NCBI GenBank assembly: GCA_016779205.1
Contig: JADHOC010000015.1
Span: 1-64,000, forward strand
From: Planctomycetota bacterium
Lineage (GTDB): Bacteria; Planctomycetota; UBA1135; GCA-002686595
DNA length: 64,000 bases
Reading direction: 5' to 3'
The notes beneath the pieces were generated by a model, which was not told where the DNA came from, searched no databases, and saw nothing but the letters and a program-made list of their open reading frames with translations. Made by a program: the position numbers and the translations under genes. The first letter of the stretch is position 1. The number at the start of each line of letters is the position of its first letter. Shown in pieces: positions 32,948-41,849 of the stretch.

Positions 32948-33955
32948 ATGAGCACGGAAGACATCTACGGCGGAGACGACCTCTTCGACTTCCCCGAGGT
33001 AAGGGGGGTGGACAGCTTCGGCTTCGAGGACCCCGCCCCGGCGGCCGCCGCCGAGTCCAGCGCCCCCACCTCCACGGGGGACTTCCTCGAGATCGACCCG
33101 ATCCCGAACCCGCCGGTACCCGAAGAGGTCAACGACCTGGACCTCGACCTGTTCGACTTCGACTCGTCCGCCAACGCCCCGCTCGCCGGGTCGGCGGGAC
33201 CGGCTCCCTTCGAGGCACCCGCCTCGAACGCGGCGCTCCAGCCGGAGCAGCCGTCGGAGCCCCTCGCCGAGGAGCAGCCCGCCCCGTCCGAGCCGTCGGT
33301 CTTCGAGACCTCCAGCGCTGACGACGAGGCGGTCGGGTCGCCGAAGGCCAAGGAGGCCGACGACCTCCCGCCCAAGACGGTGCCCGCCGCCCCCTCCATG
33401 CTCAGGGACGCTGGTCCCACCATCGTCCTCCCCGAGGACCTGCCGAACTCGTCGGCCTGGGAGCGGAACCGATCCCTGGTCGCCCTCGTCGGCTGCTTCC
33501 TCCTGGTGAACACGGGGATCTTCTTCCTCGCCCAGCAAGCCAGCGACCGGTTCAACAAGACCATCGCGGACGCCACGGGCCTGATGGCTCAGGTGCTGCT
33601 CGAGCAACAGTCCAGGGACGCACAGGCCGCCGCTCCGGCCAACGCCGAGCCGGCAGTCGAGCACGTGATCGAGTCGTCTGATCCGGAGCCCGAGCTCCCC
33701 GAGCTCCCCGAGGGGCCCGACGATCGCCTCGAGGACCCGCTCGAGTACGACAACACCCACCAGCTCGCCGTGGGCAGGGCGAAGGCCCTCCTCGCCCAGG
33801 GCAAGCCCGAGGAGGCCCGGATGCTCCTCAACTTCGTGCTCGCGAACCGCGACTGCGTTCCGCTCCGCAACAGCCTCCGCGAGGAGATCGACTACCTGAT
33901 CCCGTTCACCTACTTCGAGCAGGGGAACCTGATCGCGCCGGAGGAAGCCCGATGA
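32948..33955 (+). CDS. Acidic single-pass membrane protein of the fli operon
   Basis: A 335-residue protein. A long acidic Pro/Ala-rich cytoplasmic N-terminus (1-170) is followed by one membrane helix (about 177-198, VALVGCFLLVNTGIFFLA). A periplasmic part follows with an acidic linker and a helical C-terminus (about 270-335) that looks like one or two TPR-type repeats (LLAQGKPEEARMLLNFVLANR). It overlaps the next gene by ATGA. Unrecognised family. Type II or single-pass scaffolds with TPR ends would fit a motor-associated role. Confidence 0.55.
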   Translation: MSTEDIYGGDDLFDFPEVRGVDSFGFEDPAPAAAAESSAPTSTGDFLEIDPIPNPPVPEEVNDLDLDLFDFDSSANAPLAGSAGPAPFEAPASNAALQPEQPSEPLAEEQPAPSEPSVFETSSADDEAVGSPKAKEADDLPPKTVPAAPSMLRDAGPTIVLPEDLPNSSAWERNRSLVALVGCFLLVNTGIFFLAQQASDRFNKTIADATGLMAQVLLEQQSRDAQAAAPANAEPAVEHVIESSDPEPELPELPEGPDDRLEDPLEYDNTHQLAVGRAKALLAQGKPEEARMLLNFVLANRDCVPLRNSLREEIDYLIPFTYFEQGNLIAPEEAR

Positions 33956-35472
33956 TCTCCCGCCTCGCCCTTGCCGCGACCTGTCTGCTTCTGGCCCCCT
34001 CGGCCATGGCGCAGGACATCGCCCTCCCCCGTTCGACGGTCGCCGTGGTCGAGGGACCCGACGGCCTCACGATCGACGTCAAGGCCAAGCAGGTCTCCTT
34101 CAAGAGCCTCATGGCCAAGATCGCCGCAGAGTGCGGTCGAACCGTCGAGGGGAGCGAGCTGATCAGCCGCGACCCCGAGGTCACGGCGCTGCTCGAGGGC
34201 GCCGACCTTCGCGAGGCGCTGCTCGTCATCGCCGGGTCGGTCGGCCTGCGCGCCACGCTCAAGGCCGACGTGCTCGTCGTCGCCGAGGACCTCGGCCCCT
34301 ACCCCACCCGCAGGGAGGTCTACACCCGCGCCCAGGCCTGGTACGCCCGCGCCATGTCGGCCAACCCGGACAGCATCCTCGCCCCCGAGGCTCTCTGGAA
34401 CCGCGCCCGGATGTGGCAGCAGCTCCCCGGCGAGGAACTGCAGGCTGGGCGCCTCTTCACGGAGCTCTACGAGACCTACCCCAGCTCCGATCTGGCCTCG
34501 CGAGCGCGGATCGAGGCGAGCCGCGCGTTCAGCGAGGCCCGCGAGTGGACCGAGGCCATCACCTGCCTCGAGCGCCTCCTGGCCAGCGCGGCGCCGAGGC
34601 CGACCCGGACCCGAGCCCGCCGCCTGCTCGCCGAGGCCCTGACCAACCTCGCCGACGAGACCCCCAGCGCGCAGGCGAAGGTCGAGTACGCCGAGCGCGC
34701 TCACCTCCAGCTGGACGTCCTCGACGCCGAGGAGGGTGCGGTCAGCGCCTCGGAGCGGCGCCGCCGGTACATCGTCCGCAGCCGGGCGTACTCCCTGACG
34801 GGGGACCCCGCCGAGGCCCTCCGGTACCTCGACCTCGCGCGCGCCAACGGCAGCGACGCAGCGGTCGACCCCGAGGTCTCCGAGCTGCGGGCCAGGGCCT
34901 TCCAGTACGCCGGGCAGTACGAGCAGGCGGTCCGCGCCTGGCTGATGTACGCCGAGATGACCGAGGAGGACGTCCGCGCCAACGCGCTGCTCCGTGCAGC
35001 CGAGGCCGCCCACGAGGGGGGCTCTCACCTGACCGCCATCTCGATCGCGAAGCTCGCCGCCAACTCCGGTGAGGAGACCCTCGCCCTCAAGAACGTGGAG
35101 AACCGGGCGCTCGCCGCCCTCGACCTGCCCGCGCGTCACCTCGACGCCTTCAACGACCGGGACATCCTCGACCGGGGCGCCAACCTCCTCAAGCGCGGGC
35201 TGTCCGCCGAGGCCGCCGAGTCGCTGAGGCCCATGTTCGACCGCCGCAAGACCCTCGGTGACTCCCAGCTCCGGCTCGACCTTGGCCTGACCTACGCCAA
35301 GGCGCTCTCCGCCTCGGGCCGCATGAACACCGCGGTCTTCGTGCTCCGCAAGACCGCTCAGGAGCAGGTCTACCCCGCAGACCGTCGCCGCGTCTACCTC
35401 GCCGCCTCGAGCCTCTTCGAGGAGGCGGGCGACCTCGACCTGGCCATCAAGGCGCTCGAAGGGCGCCTGTGA
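33952..35472 (+). CDS. Exported STN-TPR repeat protein of the fli operon
   Basis: A 506-residue protein with a signal peptide (1-21, ending AMAQ). A short secretin/TonB N-terminal-like (STN) domain occupies about 30-110 (DVKAKQVSFKSLMAKIAAECG, then LREALLVIAGSVGLRATLK). About 380 residues of helical TPR-type repeats follow (for example ALWNRARMWQQLPGEELQAGRLFTELYETYP). STN domains are known from secretins and TonB receptors, where they sit in the periplasm; here no barrel follows. Start ATG overlaps the previous stop. The design recalls periplasmic TPR scaffolds of large flagellar motors, but sequence homology is not claimed. Confidence 0.6.
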   Translation: MISRLALAATCLLLAPSAMAQDIALPRSTVAVVEGPDGLTIDVKAKQVSFKSLMAKIAAECGRTVEGSELISRDPEVTALLEGADLREALLVIAGSVGLRATLKADVLVVAEDLGPYPTRREVYTRAQAWYARAMSANPDSILAPEALWNRARMWQQLPGEELQAGRLFTELYETYPSSDLASRARIEASRAFSEAREWTEAITCLERLLASAAPRPTRTRARRLLAEALTNLADETPSAQAKVEYAERAHLQLDVLDAEEGAVSASERRRRYIVRSRAYSLTGDPAEALRYLDLARANGSDAAVDPEVSELRARAFQYAGQYEQAVRAWLMYAEMTEEDVRANALLRAAEAAHEGGSHLTAISIAKLAANSGEETLALKNVENRALAALDLPARHLDAFNDRDILDRGANLLKRGLSAEAAESLRPMFDRRKTLGDSQLRLDLGLTYAKALSASGRMNTAVFVLRKTAQEQVYPADRRRVYLAASSLFEEAGDLDLAIKALEGRL

Positions 35473-35486
35473 TTGGAGAAGTCCAG

Positions 35487-36368
35487 ATGATGAAATCGAT
35501 CGGAACCGTTCAGCTTGCCCTGGCCACCGTCTTCGTGGTCCCGGCCGTCACCGGGCAGGACCAAGGCGTGCACTCGCTGCAGTCTCAGCTCAGCGCCACG
35601 CTGAACTCCCTGGACTACCTCTCCGACCTCAGGGATCGGGCTGCGACCGGAGACAAGGACGCCATCGGCGCGATCGTCGCCACCACGGAGACGCCTCGCA
35701 AGCCCGAGCGCGCGGGGGGGACCTACCTCGAGTCCCTCCAGAACGACCTCGCGCGCCTCCGATTCCAGCTCGATCGCCTCCTCGGAAACCCCTCCGAGGT
35801 CGAGGCCATCATGCAACTGCCTGGTGGAGTGGTGCGCTCGCTCGGCCTCGCGGGAGCGCCCGCGGCGCCCTCCGCGACCGCCCCGGCGCCCGGAGGAGCG
35901 TCCCCGAACGGCGACACCGGCGCGAGCCGCCCTCCCCTCGCGCCCCCCGGCCTCGACGTCTTCACCGTCAGCGGCGGCATGAGCCCCGCGATGCTCCAGC
36001 AGATCAACTCCGAGCTGCTCCCGCTGGACTCGGTCACCGAGTCCGCGCGGCGCCGCGGCGCGGAGGCGGTCGCCCTCGAGGGCTCGGGATACGTGGCCGC
36101 ACCCACGCGTCTCGGCCGTCTCTACGTCCGCCGCGGCCGCGCCGCGGAGGCCGTCACGATCCTCGAGCCCGCGCCGACCTCCCCCGCCAGGACCTACTGG
36201 CTGGCCAGGGCGTACCAGTCGCTGGAGCGCTACGAGGACGCCGCGGACCTCTACCGCAGCCTCCTCAACGACCCGGCCGCCGCGGACTTCCAGCACCAGG
36301 CGGAGCGCGACCTCAAGTTCGTCGACTTCAGCCGCCAGCTCCGCAACACCGCCCCGAGCAAGCGCTGA
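35487..36368 (+). CDS. Exported helical/TPR protein of the fli operon
   Basis: A 293-residue protein with a signal peptide (about 1-23, ending VTGQ). It has a coiled-coil-like N-terminal half, a Pro/Ala/Gly-rich hinge (about 125-155), and a C-terminal TPR pair (ARTYWLARAYQSLERYEDAADLYRSLL). The ATG at 35487 is selected because GGAG lies 8-11 nt upstream; a GTG at 35469 overlaps the preceding stop. Together with the two preceding genes it forms a periplasm-directed set inserted between regulatory genes. Confidence 0.55.
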   Translation: MMKSIGTVQLALATVFVVPAVTGQDQGVHSLQSQLSATLNSLDYLSDLRDRAATGDKDAIGAIVATTETPRKPERAGGTYLESLQNDLARLRFQLDRLLGNPSEVEAIMQLPGGVVRSLGLAGAPAAPSATAPAPGGASPNGDTGASRPPLAPPGLDVFTVSGGMSPAMLQQINSELLPLDSVTESARRRGAEAVALEGSGYVAAPTRLGRLYVRRGRAAEAVTILEPAPTSPARTYWLARAYQSLERYEDAADLYRSLLNDPAAADFQHQAERDLKFVDFSRQLRNTAPSKR

Positions 36369-36415
36369 TCGCGCGCCTGGCAGCAACCCCCTCCGAGCAC
36401 CTCACGCACCCCACC

Positions 36416-37606
36416 ATGTCCTCCTCCACCCGCCCCGCACTCTCGCTCTCACCTGAGATGAGCGTTGAGGATGCGATCGCGAGCTTCACCGCGGTCCTCG
36501 AGGACCTGCAGGTGAGCCACGCGCGCCTCGAGCAGCGGGCGGCCCACGTCGAGGCGGAGCTGTGCGCCGCCAACACCGAGCTCGCGGCGAAGGTCGAGGA
36601 GCTCGACGAGGTGAAGTGCCACCTCGAGTCCGTCGTGACCTCGATCCCCACGGGCGTCGTCGTCTACGACGCCGCCGGCCGGGTCCAGGCCGCGAACCAG
36701 GCCGCCCTCGAGATCCTCGGGGCCAGCGAGGACGAGATCCTCGGCGCCACCGAGTGGGACGGGCTGTCGGGCCAGGACGCCTCCGGTGAGCCGGTCGAGG
36801 TCCTCTGCGCCGACGGAGAGACGCGCGTGCTGGCCCACCGCTACTCCCCCGTGACCCGCGGTGAGGTGGTGAGCGGCGCCGTCGAGGTGATCGAGAACCA
36901 GAGCGACCTCGTCCATGCCCAGGAGCGCATGCACCGCCTCGACAAGACGGCGGCCCTGGGGACCATGGCCGGAGGGATCGCCCACGAGATCCGAAACCCC
37001 TTGCACGCCATCCAGGGCTTCGCCGAGCTGCTCGTCCGCGAGTCCGCTGGCGAGACCCGCGCCACCCACCTCGCCACCCGAGTCCGCGAGGGCGTCTTCG
37101 AGATCGAAGCGATCGTCGCCGGCATGCTCGGCATCGCAGGCGACGGCGACCTTCACCTCGAGGAGTGCGATGTCGCCGAGCTCGTCGAGGCCGCCCGCCT
37201 CGCCGCGCTCCGACAGTGCGGGGACGACGATCGGTGGTCCATCGACGTCGAGATCGAGGGCGGCCTGCTGATCGCAGACCGGATCAAGGTCCGGCAGGCG
37301 CTCCGCAACATGATCGCCAACGCCTGCGACGTGCAGCCGGAGGGCGGTGCCGTCCGCGTCTCGGCGACCCAGCGCGAGGCCGGCGTGGAGTTCCGCGTGA
37401 GCGACGCAGGCCCCGGCCTTCGCCCCCAGGACATCCACCGCCTCTGCGACCCCTTCTTCACCACCCGCGCCGACGGCACGGGACTCGGCCTCGCCCTTGT
37501 CCAGCGCGTCGCCCAGCTCCACGCGGGTGCCTTCGAACCTGACTCAAGACCTGCTGATCTCGGCGGAGCCTCCTTCGTCCTCACGATTCCGAGCCAACGA
37601 GCCTGA
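36416..37606 (+). CDS. PAS-domain sensor histidine kinase, FlrB/FleS-like
   Basis: A 396-residue soluble kinase. An N-terminal coiled coil (about 20-75) leads to a PAS domain (SVVTSIPTGVVVYDAAGRV...), then HisKA with His190 in AGGIAHEIRNPLHAIQGF. An HATPase domain follows with the Asn box MIANACD, DAGPGL, and TRADGTGLGLALVQ. No membrane segments, as in FlrB/FleS. It adjoins (11 bp) an NtrC-type regulator with canonical GAFTGA, forming the FlrBC-type pair that activates mid-class flagellar genes in polar flagellates. Located in the middle of the fli operon. Confidence 0.88.
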   Translation: MSSSTRPALSLSPEMSVEDAIASFTAVLEDLQVSHARLEQRAAHVEAELCAANTELAAKVEELDEVKCHLESVVTSIPTGVVVYDAAGRVQAANQAALEILGASEDEILGATEWDGLSGQDASGEPVEVLCADGETRVLAHRYSPVTRGEVVSGAVEVIENQSDLVHAQERMHRLDKTAALGTMAGGIAHEIRNPLHAIQGFAELLVRESAGETRATHLATRVREGVFEIEAIVAGMLGIAGDGDLHLEECDVAELVEAARLAALRQCGDDDRWSIDVEIEGGLLIADRIKVRQALRNMIANACDVQPEGGAVRVSATQREAGVEFRVSDAGPGLRPQDIHRLCDPFFTTRADGTGLGLALVQRVAQLHAGAFEPDSRPADLGGASFVLTIPSQRA

Positions 37607-37617
37607 TTCCCTTTCAC

Positions 37618-39024
37618 ATGACGCTTCAACGCATTCTGGTCGTCGACGACGAGTCCCTGGCACGCGAGTACCTGGGAGAGGCTGTCACCAGCCTCGGTTA
37701 CAGCGCCATCTCCGCCAACGGTGCGGAGGCTGCGCTCAGCATGATCGAGCGTGAGCAACCCGACGTGGTGCTCACGGACCTCCGCATGCCCGGCATGGAC
37801 GGGGTGGAGCTGACCCAGCGCATCCAGGAGCGCTGGCCGGACCTCCCCGTGATGCTCTGCACGGCACACGCCACCGTCGAGTCCGCCGTCGCCGCCATGA
37901 AGTACGGGGCCCGCGATGTCCTGCTCAAGCCGATCTCGATCGACAGCCTCGAGTTCTCCCTGAAGCGCCTCCAGCGCGAGCAGCGCCTCGTGGAGGAGAA
38001 CCGCTACCTCCGCGAGGAAGCCCAAAGCGCCGCCCCTGACCAGATGGTCGCAGCGAGCCCTTCCATGGGCGCGCTCCTGCACTCCGCCGCGCGCGTCGCC
38101 CGGTCCAAGGGCACGGTCCTGATCACCGGCGCCAGCGGCACCGGCAAGGAGCGGGTGGCACACTTCATCCACGCTGCCTCCGAGCGGGCCGACCAGCCCT
38201 TCATCCGGGTCAACTGCGCCGCTCTCTCGGAGCAGCTGCTCGAGTCCGAGCTCTTCGGGCATGAGCGGGGCGCCTTCACCGGCGCCGACAAGCAGCGCCT
38301 CGGTCGCTTCGAGCTCGCTGACGGCGGCACGCTCCTGCTCGACGAGGTCGGGGAGATCTCGCCGGCGATGCAAGCCAAGCTCCTGCGTGTCCTCCAGGAG
38401 GACGAGTTCGAGCGCGTCGGCGGTCAGAAGACCCTGAAGGTCAACGTGCGCGTCGTCGCGTCGACCAACCGAGACCTCGCCCAGGAGGTGGCCGATGGCC
38501 GCTTCCGCGAGGACCTCTACTACCGACTCCACGTCCTCCCGCTGCACATCGCGTCGCTCAACGAGCGGGCGGAGGACATCATGCCTCTCGCCGAGCGCTT
38601 CGCTCAGGTCTACGCCCAGCAGAACGGGCTCCCGACCCCGACCATCACGCCAGAGGCCGCCGAGCGGCTCGGCGCCTGGGGCTGGCCCGGCAACGTGCGA
38701 GAGCTCGAGAACGTGATCCAGCGTGCGGTCATCCTCGGGGCTTCCGATAACGGCTCCCCCAGCATCACCGCAGAGGACCTGCTCTTCGGCCCGACGAGCG
38801 CGGCGAGACCGGACGCCGTCGCCTCGGACCTCCACCTGGAGCACCCTGCGTTCCAGGAGGCGATCGCCAACGAGTCCATGGCCGACGTGGAGCGGGTCGC
38901 GATCCTCTCGACGCTCGAGCGGACGGGCGGCAACAAGACAGAGGCGGCCCGCCGCCTCGGCGTCACGGCCCGAACCCTCTCCAACAAGATGAAGATCTGG
39001 CGCCACGCCGGACTCGTCGCCTGA
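37618..39024 (+). CDS. NtrC-family sigma-54 response regulator, FlrC/FleR-like
   Basis: A 468-residue REC-AAA+-Fis protein. Receiver: DDE at 10-12 and phospho-acceptor Asp54 (LTDLRMPGMDG). AAA+: Walker A GASGTGKERVAH, GAFTGADKQRLGRFE (canonical GAFTGA), GTLLLDEVGEI, and R-finger region VNVRVVASTNRDL. The C-terminal helix-turn-helix is GGNKTEAARRLGVTARTLSNKM. It follows its kinase by 11 bp and is followed 10 bp later by flgB, the arrangement of flrBC before basal-body genes. It is one of two candidate activators for the TGTCGY-N5-RCGACA sites. Confidence 0.93.
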   Translation: MTLQRILVVDDESLAREYLGEAVTSLGYSAISANGAEAALSMIEREQPDVVLTDLRMPGMDGVELTQRIQERWPDLPVMLCTAHATVESAVAAMKYGARDVLLKPISIDSLEFSLKRLQREQRLVEENRYLREEAQSAAPDQMVAASPSMGALLHSAARVARSKGTVLITGASGTGKERVAHFIHAASERADQPFIRVNCAALSEQLLESELFGHERGAFTGADKQRLGRFELADGGTLLLDEVGEISPAMQAKLLRVLQEDEFERVGGQKTLKVNVRVVASTNRDLAQEVADGRFREDLYYRLHVLPLHIASLNERAEDIMPLAERFAQVYAQQNGLPTPTITPEAAERLGAWGWPGNVRELENVIQRAVILGASDNGSPSITAEDLLFGPTSAARPDAVASDLHLEHPAFQEAIANESMADVERVAILSTLERTGGNKTEAARRLGVTARTLSNKMKIWRHAGLVA

Positions 39025-39034
39025 GACCTGCGCC

Positions 39035-39400
39035 ATGACGATCCACTCCAAAGGCACCGACATGCTGGTCCGCCTCATGTCCGCCGCGACGACGCGGCGT
39101 GACGTGCTGGCCAACAACATCGCGAGCCAGAACCTCCCCCGCTACCGCCGCCAGGACGTTCAGTTCGAGAAGCTGCTCTTCGAGGAGATGCAGCGCGGTG
39201 GAACCGCCAAGGAGCTCGAGCAGATCACGCCCGAGATCGTCACCGACTGGGAGACCCCAGGCCGCGCGGACGGCAACAACGTCTCGGCCGAACAGGAGGC
39301 CAGCCTCGTGACCGAGAACCGAATCCGGTACGAGCTCTACGCCACGATTCTCCGCAGCCAGCAGTCGCTGGTGAGCCAGGCCATCATCCACGACCGTTGA
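39035..39400 (+). CDS. flgB: Flagellar proximal rod protein FlgB
   Basis: A 121-residue rod subunit. The family hallmarks are the N-terminal heptad block VRLMSAATTRRDVLANNIASQNLPRYRRQDVQFEKLL (compare the rod-protein ANNIAN/DTP motif) and a C-terminal helix with NRIRYELYATILRSQQSLV. Short and helical as expected. It follows the FlrC-like gene closely and overlaps the possible TTG start of flgC. Confidence 0.9.
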   Translation: MTIHSKGTDMLVRLMSAATTRRDVLANNIASQNLPRYRRQDVQFEKLLFEEMQRGGTAKELEQITPEIVTDWETPGRADGNNVSAEQEASLVTENRIRYELYATILRSQQSLVSQAIIHDR

Positions 39401-39402
39401 TC

Positions 39403-39858
39403 ATGGACATCAAGGACACAAGCCAAGGGCGCCCCCTGAACGCGGTCTTCCGCGGGATGCGCATCGCCACCTCCTCGCTCTCCGCCGAGCGTGAGCGCGT
39501 CGATACGATCGCGAAGAACATCGCGAACGCGCGGACCACCAAGGACCCCGCGACGGGCCTCCCCTACCAGCGTGAGGAGGTCTCCTTCGCGCCCATCATG
39601 GAGCGCATCGCCGGCGGCAAGGACCGCTTCGTCGGCATCCGCGTGGACGAGATCGTCAAGGACGAGTCGCCCTTCGAGGAGGTCTTCGACCCCACGCACC
39701 CCGACGCCGACGAACGCGGCGTGGTGCTGTACCCCAACGTCAACACCATGAAGGAGATGGCTGACCTGGTGACGGCGGTCCGCTCCTACGAGGCAAACAT
39801 CTCCGTCCAGGAGAACTTCGAGCGCATGGCCGACCGGGCCCTGCGACTCGCCGACTGA
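39403..39858 (+). CDS. flgC: Flagellar proximal rod protein FlgC
   Basis: A 151-residue rod subunit. FRGMRIATSSLSAERERVDTIAKNIANARTTKDPATGLPY matches the FlgC N-terminus, and VVLYPNVNTMKEMADLVTAVRSYEANISV the C-terminal motif (YPNV....EM......R.YEAN). The ATG at 39403 is taken as start; a TTG at 39397 overlapping the flgB stop would add two residues. Confidence 0.95.
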   Translation: MDIKDTSQGRPLNAVFRGMRIATSSLSAERERVDTIAKNIANARTTKDPATGLPYQREEVSFAPIMERIAGGKDRFVGIRVDEIVKDESPFEEVFDPTHPDADERGVVLYPNVNTMKEMADLVTAVRSYEANISVQENFERMADRALRLAD

Positions 39859-39881
39859 TCCGGCCCGCACGGAGCTGAACC

Positions 39882-40241
39882 ATGACGAACCCCAAGATTG
39901 GCGGAGGCAGCGTTGTCGATCGATTCGCACAGATGAATCGGTCCTTCAACCAGCGCTCCAAGAGCCAGGAGTCGGCCGCCTCGAGCAGCCCGTTCCCCGC
40001 GGTCTCGAGCGAGCCCCAGGGGTCGTCGAAGATCGAGGACGCCGCCAAGAGCGGCCTCGGCGCGGTCGAGTCCTCGGTCCAGCGCACGAACAACATCCAC
40101 CTGGACGTCGTCAAGGGCGACGTCGACCTGCACGAAGTCGCGGCCCAACTGAAGGAGTCCGAGATCACCTTCCAGTTCGCCCTCACGGTCCGAAACAAGC
40201 TCCTCGACGCCTACCGCGAAGTCATGCGGATGTCGGTCTGA
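39882..40241 (+). CDS. fliE: MS-ring/rod junction protein FliE
   Basis: A 119-residue protein joining the MS ring to the rod. The first 70 residues are Ser-rich and low complexity, longer than in E. coli. The C-terminal part is the conserved FliE domain: DLHEVAAQLKESEITFQFALTVRNKLLDAYREVMRMSV. Position between flgC and fliF is canonical. Confidence 0.93.
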   Translation: MTNPKIGGGSVVDRFAQMNRSFNQRSKSQESAASSSPFPAVSSEPQGSSKIEDAAKSGLGAVESSVQRTNNIHLDVVKGDVDLHEVAAQLKESEITFQFALTVRNKLLDAYREVMRMSV

Positions 40242-40244
40242 ACC

Positions 40245-41837
40245 ATGAACGACCTGATCAAATCCCTCCTCGGCCAGCTCCGTGAGTCCAGCTCCTCCGT
40301 GCGCTGGGCGCTCGGCGCGTGCCTCAGCCTCGCCGTGATGGCCAGCGCCTTCCTGACCTGGCAGGCGCGTAACCCGCACTTCGTCGTCCTCGCTGCGGAC
40401 CTCGACACCCAGCAGTTCAACAAGGCCGTCTCGGCGCTCTCCCAGGCTGGGATCCGGTACGAGACCACCCTCGGCTCGGCGCCTTACCTCATCCGCGTCG
40501 AGGAGTCTGAGCAGTTCGCTGCGCGCCAGGCGATCCACAACAAGGGCGGCTACCTGAACAGCGCCCGGGGGATCAACGGCTCACTCGAGGGCTCGAGCAC
40601 CGTCTTCCTGGGGAGCCAGGAGCGCCAGCAGCGGACCGACAAGCGACGCTGGGAAGAGCTCGAGCTCCAGCTGGAGGGCATGGAGTTCATCGCGAAGGCC
40701 AAGGTCCTCGAGTCCGGCGCCCCGGACTCCCCCCTCGTGCCCCGCAAGAACAACGACCGCGGAGTCAGCGTCGTCCTCACGCTGCATGGCCTCTACACCC
40801 CCAGCGCCTCCCAGACCCAGTCCATGGTCGGCCTGATCAGGAACGGCACGAACGCTGATCCGAGCCGCATCACCATCGTGGATCAACACTCCAACTCGAT
40901 CTACGACGGGACCACAAGCGACGGCAGGGACACGCTCCGGAGTCTCGCGGACAAGGAGAGCAGCGTCGGGACGCGCCGCGCCCAAGCGCTCCTCGACCAG
41001 CTCTTCGGGCCCGGCCTGGCCACGGCGACGGTCACCGCGTCCTTCATCCACGTCCAGGAGGAGTCCATCTCCGAGGAGCTCGAGCCGGCCAAGAAGCCGC
41101 GCTCGCTCCGCTCGCGGACCACGGAGAGCAGCGAGTTCAAGCAGACCATCGGAGGTCCCCTCGGCGTCTCTCGGAACATCCAGGGCTCCACCAACAAACA
41201 GTCCTCCGCAAGCGCCGCCACTCCCTCGACCTCCAGCGTCAGCGAGGAGGAAGCCGCCTACGCCTTCGGGAGCAAGCTCACCCGTAGCGTCGCTCAGCAA
41301 TACCAGCTGGATCGCTTGACCGTGAACGTAGCTGTGGATGAGTCGGTCGCGGACCAGCTCGAAACCGCGGTTGCCCAGGTGAAGAACATCGTCGGATTCG
41401 ACGAGACCCGCGGCGACGCGGTCGCGCAGTCCGTGGTCCGGTTCCCCCACCTCGACCGCGCCGATGACGGGACCGTCTCGATGCCCGCGGCCGAGCCTAC
41501 CCCGGAGCCGACCAACCCTCTCCTCATCAAGGCCCTCGAGCACGGCCTGGAGATCATCGCCGGCCTCGCCTTCCTCTTCATGCTCGCCAAGAGCCTGAAG
41601 GGCGCCCGCTCGAGCAGCCAGACGGCGGAGGCTGGCGCCGGCTCAGGGATGAACGGCGATGGACCCCTCGGGAGGGGCGCCGCCGGCGGCGAGGCCGCCA
41701 CCGAGGAGGTCGACCTCGACGCCCTCGCCCGAGCCCACATCGAGGAGCTCCTCCAGAACGAGCCGGAGCGCGTGAGCGCGCTGCTCTCGCGCTGGGCGCT
41801 GTCTGAAGAACGCTTCGCCGAGACCAGCTCCAACTGA
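40245..41837 (+). CDS. fliF: Flagellar MS-ring protein FliF
   Basis: A 530-residue double-pass membrane protein forming the MS ring. The first membrane helix is near 19-37; the ring-building motif starts with VVLAADLDTQQFNKAVSALSQAGIRYE. A Ser/Thr-rich periplasmic stretch with KQTIGGPLGVSR follows. The second helix is at about 442-460 (LEIIAGLAFLFMLAKSL). The C-terminal FliG-binding tail is ALARAHIEELLQNEPERVSALLSRW. Length is close to normal. It starts 3 bp after fliE. Confidence 0.95.
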   Translation: MNDLIKSLLGQLRESSSSVRWALGACLSLAVMASAFLTWQARNPHFVVLAADLDTQQFNKAVSALSQAGIRYETTLGSAPYLIRVEESEQFAARQAIHNKGGYLNSARGINGSLEGSSTVFLGSQERQQRTDKRRWEELELQLEGMEFIAKAKVLESGAPDSPLVPRKNNDRGVSVVLTLHGLYTPSASQTQSMVGLIRNGTNADPSRITIVDQHSNSIYDGTTSDGRDTLRSLADKESSVGTRRAQALLDQLFGPGLATATVTASFIHVQEESISEELEPAKKPRSLRSRTTESSEFKQTIGGPLGVSRNIQGSTNKQSSASAATPSTSSVSEEEAAYAFGSKLTRSVAQQYQLDRLTVNVAVDESVADQLETAVAQVKNIVGFDETRGDAVAQSVVRFPHLDRADDGTVSMPAAEPTPEPTNPLLIKALEHGLEIIAGLAFLFMLAKSLKGARSSSQTAEAGAGSGMNGDGPLGRGAAGGEAATEEVDLDALARAHIEELLQNEPERVSALLSRWALSEERFAETSSN

Positions 41838-41849
41838 CCAGGAACTGAC

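Noticed and set aside
31247..33760. 837-codon minus-strand open frame
   Set aside because: It spans three plus-strand genes that have coherent domains and coupled starts; the reverse frame has no recognisable fold.
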